The position numbers and the translations under genes are program-made. From assembly GCA_017410245.1 (NCBI GenBank), contig JAFQRE010000007.1:1-39638 (forward strand): 39,638 nt of DNA, read 5' to 3'. The notes beneath the pieces were generated by a model. The model saw nothing but the letters and a program-made list of their open reading frames with translations. It was not told where the DNA came from and did no database searches. Below, piece by piece: positions 35,201 through 39,638 of the stretch (positions are counted from its first letter, which is position 1; every line of letters begins with the position of its first letter). Source of the DNA: Bacteroidaceae bacterium. GTDB taxonomy: Bacteria > Bacteroidota > Bacteroidia > Bacteroidales > Barnesiellaceae_A.

Positions 35201-37647
35201 AATACAATTGTATCATAGCTGCTAAGAAAGTTCGTTTCTTACTGGTGTCGATGTTGATGCTCCTGGCATGTAGTGCATCGGCTCAAAAAGAGGTATCAGG
35301 CAAAGTCCTTGATGATAGTGGTGAGCCTATAATAGGTGCAGTCATCAAAGAGATAAATTCCAATATGGGTGTTATGTCGCATGGTGACGGTAGTTTTAAG
35401 ATAAATGTATCGGGCAAGAAGCCATTGCGTATTTCATGTATAGGCTATGCTACAGTAGAAGTAGCGGTCGATAATAAGAGCTATATAAAGGTTGTGATGC
35501 ATCAAGACAATGGCTATTCTAAAAAAAAGACCCAACAATCGCAAAGTGATGATGGCGAAGCATTGTATCAAAAGGCCAAACAATTGTACTCGCAAGGAGA
35601 ATATGCCGAGGCTGTAAAATGGTTTCGCAAAGCAGCCGAGCAAGGCAATGCTTTGGCTCAGAACGGTTTAGGCAATTGCTATTATGCTGGTAAAGGCGTT
35701 ATGCGAGATTATGACGAGGCAGTGCGATGGTATCGTAAGTCGGCCGAGCAAGGCAATGTTTTGGCTCAGTATAATTTAGGAGCTTGTTACTATAACGGCG
35801 AAGGCGTTACACAGAATTACGACCAAGCTATAAAATGGTTTCGCAAGTCGGCTGCGCAAGGCGACACCGATTCTCAGAATTATTTAGGCAGCTGTTACTT
35901 TGATGGAGTAGGCGTAACAAAAGACCTTGATGAGGCAGTGCGATGGTATCGCAAAGCGGCCGAGCAAGGCAATGTATGGGCACAGCATAATTTGGGCACT
36001 TGTTACTATAATGGCGAAGGCGTTGCAAAAGACCGCAAAGAGGCAGTGAAGTGGTTTCGTAAATCGGCCGAACAAGGCTATGCCGGAGCTCAAAATTATA
36101 TGGGCCACTGTTACTACAATGGCGAAGGCGTAGCACAAGACTTCAAAGAGGCTGTGAAATGGTTTCAAAAATCGGCCGAACAGGGCTATGCTTGGGCGCA
36201 GAATAATTTAGGCAATTGCTACTATTACGGTAATGGTGTGAAAAGAGACTTTAAAGAGGCGGTGAAGTGGTATTGCAAGTCGGCCGAGCAAGGTCAAGCC
36301 GAGGCTCAAAATTCATTGGGCTTTTGTTATGCCAATGCCGAGGGTGTGCCATACGATCTCAACGAAGCCGAAAAATGGTGGAAAAAAGCAGCTGAACAAG
36401 GTAATATAGATGCTAAAATGGCTCTCAACAATTTGGCCGAAGAGCGTGCCAAGGGAGTTGCTCCTCCACCTTCGCTTTCTACATTGCTCACCGGTATATC
36501 AGACATCAGCGAAGAAGACTCTCAAGAATTGGTAGATGCCATAAAGAAAGAAATTGCCAACGCTCCCGAGCCCGAAATACCGGCACTCACTGCTACTTAT
36601 ACCACTACTACACCTCCGGCCGAGAATGTCGTGAAAGCTCCCAAACTGAAAGTGCTCTCCGATGCTCGAGTCACATTTACCGACACCCGGCACACATTGC
36701 GTTTTGCCATTTCCGATGCATCGCACGCTGTGAAGTATCGTATAGATGGAGGCGAAATAGTGACACTGAGTAGCAATGATGTAGCAGCAGGAGTGTGTGA
36801 TGTGGAGCTACCCCAACGCGATTGTATGCTAACTATGTGGTGTGTAGGTGGCGATCCTCACATGATCAATTTCATCTACGATCGTGAGGCTTCGGCACGA
36901 CAGTCGGCCACGTTGCACATATTGGCAATAGGACTCAACGACTATCAAGACCCCAACTTGGGCGATTTGAATTATGCCGAGCAAGATGCACGCGCCGTTA
37001 TCAAAGCCATCAAGTCGAAACATAAAGACACCTTTGCCAATATAGATGCACAGTTGCTCGTAGGACGCGATGTGACAAGCGCACAAATATCGGAAAAGAT
37101 AAACAATCTGGCCGATAAAGCCGCCTCGACCGATATGGCTGTTATCTTCTTTGCCGGCCATGGACTTGTCGATGAACGCGACCGCTACTATCTGTCTACC
37201 TACGACCTCACCGATGCTTCAACTCCTCGTCGCGGCGGATATAGCGCAAGCACTTTCATTGAGGATATAAGTTATATCAACTGCAAGCTGCTGGTATTTA
37301 TCGATGCCTGCTACTCGGGCAAGTTACTTGAGGGTTATCGCGGTACGGTGTCGAGCGAAGACTTCTTCCGCGAGATGAACAAAACAACCAATGGTACTTG
37401 CATATACACCTCGAGCAATAAAGATGTCAAGTCGAAAGAGTCGAGCCGTTTTGGTCATGGTGTATTTACACAGGCTCTTATCGAGTCATTTGAGTTTGAA
37501 AACTCCGATGTCGATATGAATAACAGAATATCGGTTACCGAGGTGCGCAACTATCTCGAACGTCGCATACCGGAACTCACCGGCAACAAGCAACGACCCA
37601 TCTATCGCAATGTCGAAGAGATAGACTTCCCGTTATTTATAAAATAG
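35197..37647 (+). CDS. Exported Sel1-repeat protein with caspase-like (C14) protease domain
   Basis: 816 residues. The signal sequence at ~1-29 contains LLAC (Cys25), which could be a lipobox, and ASAQ, which could be a signal peptidase I site. Residues ~31-105 form a carboxypeptidase-regulatory-like beta domain (VSGKVLDDSGEPIIGAVIKE), as found in TonB-dependent receptors. Eight Sel1-type TPR units of 36 residues lie at ~131-415 (EAVKWFRKSAEQG ... LGNCYYNGEGV). A beta-rich linker follows, then a caspase fold at ~571-816 with His655 in FFAGHG and Cys705 in DACYSG, the expected dyad 50 residues apart. Both catalytic residues are intact. It is probably periplasmic or outer-membrane attached, unlike most bacterial caspase-like defence proteases, which are cytosolic. 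It sits between CHASE2 and DUF4384-like partners. Confidence 0.87.
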   Translation: MKYNCIIAAKKVRFLLVSMLMLLACSASAQKEVSGKVLDDSGEPIIGAVIKEINSNMGVMSHGDGSFKINVSGKKPLRISCIGYATVEVAVDNKSYIKVVMHQDNGYSKKKTQQSQSDDGEALYQKAKQLYSQGEYAEAVKWFRKAAEQGNALAQNGLGNCYYAGKGVMRDYDEAVRWYRKSAEQGNVLAQYNLGACYYNGEGVTQNYDQAIKWFRKSAAQGDTDSQNYLGSCYFDGVGVTKDLDEAVRWYRKAAEQGNVWAQHNLGTCYYNGEGVAKDRKEAVKWFRKSAEQGYAGAQNYMGHCYYNGEGVAQDFKEAVKWFQKSAEQGYAWAQNNLGNCYYYGNGVKRDFKEAVKWYCKSAEQGQAEAQNSLGFCYANAEGVPYDLNEAEKWWKKAAEQGNIDAKMALNNLAEERAKGVAPPPSLSTLLTGISDISEEDSQELVDAIKKEIANAPEPEIPALTATYTTTTPPAENVVKAPKLKVLSDARVTFTDTRHTLRFAISDASHAVKYRIDGGEIVTLSSNDVAAGVCDVELPQRDCMLTMWCVGGDPHMINFIYDREASARQSATLHILAIGLNDYQDPNLGDLNYAEQDARAVIKAIKSKHKDTFANIDAQLLVGRDVTSAQISEKINNLADKAASTDMAVIFFAGHGLVDERDRYYLSTYDLTDASTPRRGGYSASTFIEDISYINCKLLVFIDACYSGKLLEGYRGTVSSEDFFREMNKTTNGTCIYTSSNKDVKSKESSRFGHGVFTQALIESFEFENSDVDMNNRISVTEVRNYLERRIPELTGNKQRPIYRNVEEIDFPLFIK
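35587..36440 (+). repeat. 108-bp tandem repeats encoding Sel1 units
   Basis: About eight in-frame units of 108 bases within the caspase-like gene. Words such as GCCGAGCAAGGC recur at the unit spacing. The units are similar but not identical; copy number could vary between strains by recombination. Confidence 0.8.
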
Positions 37648-37653
37648 AATGAC

Positions 37654-38517
37654 ATGATGAGACAAATAACATTATCGATAGTAATACTACTCATGGCCAC
37701 CCTTGCGGCGAGTGCCAAGGAGTATAGGGTATATGCCCTGCATGGCAAGGTAACTCGTGGCGAGAACAATATGACGGTGCGAGCCAAGGAGTATCTTGAT
37801 GAAAACGAGTATATAACCATATACGAGGGAGGTTGCCTTATCGTTACCGAAGAGAAGAACGATACAGGCCGTCGCATTGCACTCAAAGAGATAGGCCGTC
37901 AGCGACTGAGTGTGCTTGTCGAGCGCGTCGAGGAAAGTGCAATGGAGAAGTTCTGGAAATTTGGCAAACAATTGGTATCGAGTCTTGTCAAAAGCGATAC
38001 CCCACGCAATGCACAGCAATATATGTCGTCACAAGGAGGTAGCTATCGTGCCGAGGACGACGATTTGGCCTTGCTTGCAGCCACATCGCGTTGTCTGTCG
38101 GGACTTGGGACTTCCAACTACCCTATATCGTTTGTACTGAAGGAGAGCAATGGCAGTGTTGCAACAGCTATCTCCGACGACGAATTGTATATGCTCAGCG
38201 TGACTAACGGTAGCAACGAGTTTCTATTTGTCAATGCCATAATGCTACTACCAGATGGCAGCCGACAACTAATGTTGCCCATAGATGCCACAAGCAACTG
38301 TTGTGCACACCTATGCGTGCCACCCCTCACGACTGTCGATTTTTCGCAGTTTGCCGGCTTCATGCCCGCTACCAACTTGAGAATAATCTTGGTGGCATCT
38401 ACCGTCGAAGTAAACTTCTCGGTACTATACAAAGACCTCGACGATAGCAACAATACAACCGTAAAACCCGCTTCGATAGGTTGGGATATGCAATACTTCG
38501 AGCCGCGACTTCTATAA
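37654..38517 (+). CDS. Exported protein with FecR-like N-terminal and DUF4384-like C-terminal regions
   Basis: 287 residues. Signal peptide at ~1-21 (ends LAASAK). Residues ~22-95 (YRVYALHGKVTRGENN ... LDENEYITIYEGGCLIV) have the small beta-strand pattern of FecR-like domains. Residues ~150-265 (ISFVLKESNGSVATAISDDE, LYMLSVTNGSNEFLFVNAI, LLPDGSRQLMLP) resemble DUF4384, a domain often found with bacterial caspase-like proteins. Both assignments are from pattern only. The gene starts 6 bases after the caspase-like gene, so it is co-transcribed. A role as partner, inhibitor or substrate of the protease is a hypothesis. A second in-frame ATG three bases on is an equally possible start. Confidence 0.7.
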   Translation: MMRQITLSIVILLMATLAASAKEYRVYALHGKVTRGENNMTVRAKEYLDENEYITIYEGGCLIVTEEKNDTGRRIALKEIGRQRLSVLVERVEESAMEKFWKFGKQLVSSLVKSDTPRNAQQYMSSQGGSYRAEDDDLALLAATSRCLSGLGTSNYPISFVLKESNGSVATAISDDELYMLSVTNGSNEFLFVNAIMLLPDGSRQLMLPIDATSNCCAHLCVPPLTTVDFSQFAGFMPATNLRIILVASTVEVNFSVLYKDLDDSNNTTVKPASIGWDMQYFEPRLL

Positions 38518-38554
38518 AAACCGGTATAAAATAGGTTTATTCGTTTTTAATAAC

Positions 38555-38562
38555 TAATTTTG
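38555..38562 (+). promoter_or_regulatory. Probable -7 element of the 161-residue gene
   Basis: TAATTTTG matches TAnnTTTG, 23 bases ahead of the ATG. The same TAATTTTGCA core occurs in the promoter of the CHASE2 gene (33966-33975). The -33 region is not clear. Confidence 0.5.
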
Positions 38563-38585
38563 CACCAAAATAGAGAAAAAGAGAT

Positions 38586-39071
38586 ATGGCTTATAACTTT
38601 GGCATAACACTCGATGAACTATATCGCGCAGTAGGGCGAGAAGTTTATGAACAATGTATCGAGAAGAAGTCACTGGCACGTGTCGATGAACGTGGACTTT
38701 TTCCCACACCATACACTCGCAACGACTACGAAAAAGCCGACGGTCGTGCCCGAGGACAAAACTATGCCTCCTTGCAATTGGCTTGTGAGGTAATAGATGA
38801 AGAGGGCAACGTGATAGCACGCGAAGGATTTCTCTCTTTCGCCGAGATGAACGTCGAGGTATGCGACTTGCTCAATGAATTTCCCGAGGGACACTTCACT
38901 CGCGTTGTCATACAATTGGTTGCTTTCGTCAATATATATCAGATGATGAACGATAGCTATTACGAAGCAAGAGTTGTATCAGATGTAATAGATATGCCAC
39001 TCGACGAATCGCCCAATCGCATCATGCGCATCGATTGCCAACGCCTGCTCCACCCGCAAAAGCTAAAATAA
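38586..39071 (+). CDS. Conserved-looking cytoplasmic protein of unknown function
   Basis: 161 residues, not recognised. There is no signal peptide or membrane segment. The protein is mixed alpha/beta: an N-terminal helix (TLDELYRAVGREVYEQC), a middle section (CEVIDEEGNVIAREGFLSFA) and a helical/strand part (TRVVIQLVAFVNIYQMMNDS). Only two Cys residues occur before position 130 and there is no obvious catalytic motif. A TAnnTTTG box precedes it and a strong terminator follows, so it can be transcribed alone. It may also be the last gene of the CHASE2-caspase group, since no clear terminator separates it from the gene before. Codon use looks like that of its neighbours. Confidence 0.7.
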   Translation: MAYNFGITLDELYRAVGREVYEQCIEKKSLARVDERGLFPTPYTRNDYEKADGRARGQNYASLQLACEVIDEEGNVIAREGFLSFAEMNVEVCDLLNEFPEGHFTRVVIQLVAFVNIYQMMNDSYYEARVVSDVIDMPLDESPNRIMRIDCQRLLHPQKLK

Positions 39072-39094
39072 CACGCATTATATACAACATACAC

Positions 39095-39133
39095 AGAGCT
39101 GTACCCATCACCCTGAGCGTACAGCTCTTTTTC
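39095..39133 (+). terminator. Terminator of the CHASE2-caspase region
   Basis: Arms AGAGCTGTAC and GTACAGCTCT (10 bp) with a 14-base loop, followed by TTTTCT. It lies 24 bases past the stop of the 161-residue gene. Confidence 0.88.
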
Positions 39134-39638
39134 TATACCCCCGCAAACCCTTTTGCTCCTCTGTGTTGCAGAGCAATATAGGGGAGCAGTCGAGCCGTGC
39201 GAGACTGAGGGGTTAAGAAAAATCAACATGGGTAATTATAATATTTACAATGATGTTCCATAATCTCATTAAACCCTTGGCAATATGGTATTTCGTAGAG
39301 CCACAATGCTATTTACACCGATGTTCCGTAACCTGTTTGTGCCATAGGCAATACGACCGTTCGTAGAGTCGCGACGCTCGCGACTCGTGGCCTCGTTAGA
39401 GGCAACGTGCATGCAAACGAGGGTAGCCTTGTCCGTACCAGCCACGAGCCACAAGCGTTGTGGCTCTACGGTTAACGCTATTTACACCGATGTTCCGTAA
39501 TCCGATTGCGCCATAGGCAATACGGTTGTTCGTAGAGTCGCGACGCTCGCGACTCGTGCCTCATTAGAGGCAACGTGCATTCAAACGTGGTATTCCTTGT
39601 CCGTTCCGGCCACGAGCCACAAGCGTTGTGGCTCTACG
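39134..39638 (+). repeat. Tandem palindrome-pair repeat element, right copy
   Basis: Non-coding. After an ATAGGGGA ... GGGGTT segment (~39175-39214) and a degenerate half unit (39242-39307), two tandem units of ~168 bases follow (39308-39476 and 39477 to the window end). Each unit has palindrome A (39363-39390; 39531-39558; arms GAGTCGCGA/TCGCGACTC, loop CGC). A 52-base spacer follows, then palindrome B in opposite orientation (39443-39470; 39611-39638; arms GAGCCACAA/TTGTGGCTC, loop GCG). Both palindromes share the borders CGTAGAG and CTCGTG. The layout of two inverted hairpins around a spacer resembles REPIN elements. No transposase gene is in the window, and short ORFs here are chance. Confidence 0.8.

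Noticed and set aside
34001..38517. Calling the CHASE2-caspase cassette an anti-phage defence system
   Set aside because: The protease and its downstream partner carry signal sequences and no nucleic-acid or nucleotide sensor is present, so cytosolic phage sensing is not supported by the sequence.
39134..39638. CRISPR array suggested by repeated palindromes at the right end
   Set aside because: The spacers between like repeats are themselves repeated (168-base units), the palindromes alternate in orientation, and no cas genes are near.

Overview
The window looks like a chromosomal segment from a member of the Bacteroidales (phylum Bacteroidota). The evidence is seven secreted proteins with C-terminal domains of the type IX secretion system (T9SS) type A sorting kind, several promoters with the Bacteroidota -7 consensus TAnnTTTG, a DUF2723 membrane protein, a two-subunit KorAB-type oxidoreductase and a rimP-nusA-infB operon. 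No rRNA, tRNA, CRISPR array, prophage or complete insertion sequence was seen. The genus cannot be told from this sequence alone.

Layout. (1) 1-312: intergenic DNA with palindromic repeats and a terminator. (2) 313-15227, minus strand: one long apparent operon. It starts with a protein carrying two Omp28-like thioredoxin-fold copies and a T9SS tail, continues with five tandem paralogous T9SS-exported proteins, and ends with a fibronectin-type T9SS protein. (3) 15498-19835, plus strand: a membrane-spanning TPR/HTH regulator followed by a lipoprotein GH2 glycosidase. (4) 19905-22774, minus strand: korB and korA. (5) 22964-23698, plus: a YgjP/DUF45-type metallopeptidase. (6) 23773-28711, plus: the rimP-nusA-infB operon, with a terminator-like hairpin in its leader. 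(7) 28966-33785, minus: a DUF2723 GT-C-like membrane protein, a polysaccharide deacetylase and queG. (8) 34001-39071, plus: a CHASE2 membrane protein, a secreted Sel1-repeat/caspase-like protease, a secreted FecR-like/DUF4384-like protein and, from its own promoter, a small unknown protein. (9) 39072-39638: a terminator, then tandem copies of a palindrome-pair repeat element.

How the genes may work together. The left third encodes cell-surface or secreted cargo and, divergently, a regulator that could sense the periplasm. The centre is housekeeping: energy metabolism, translation initiation and tRNA modification. The right part holds the best candidate for an undescribed system: a CHASE2 sensor without an output domain, translationally coupled to an exported caspase-like protease and followed by an exported DUF4384-like partner. 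The two window ends carry inverted copies of the same palindromic element, and a decayed copy lies between infB and queG. At the right end the hairpins differ by three paired, compensated substitutions, which suggests that the folded structure is what is conserved.
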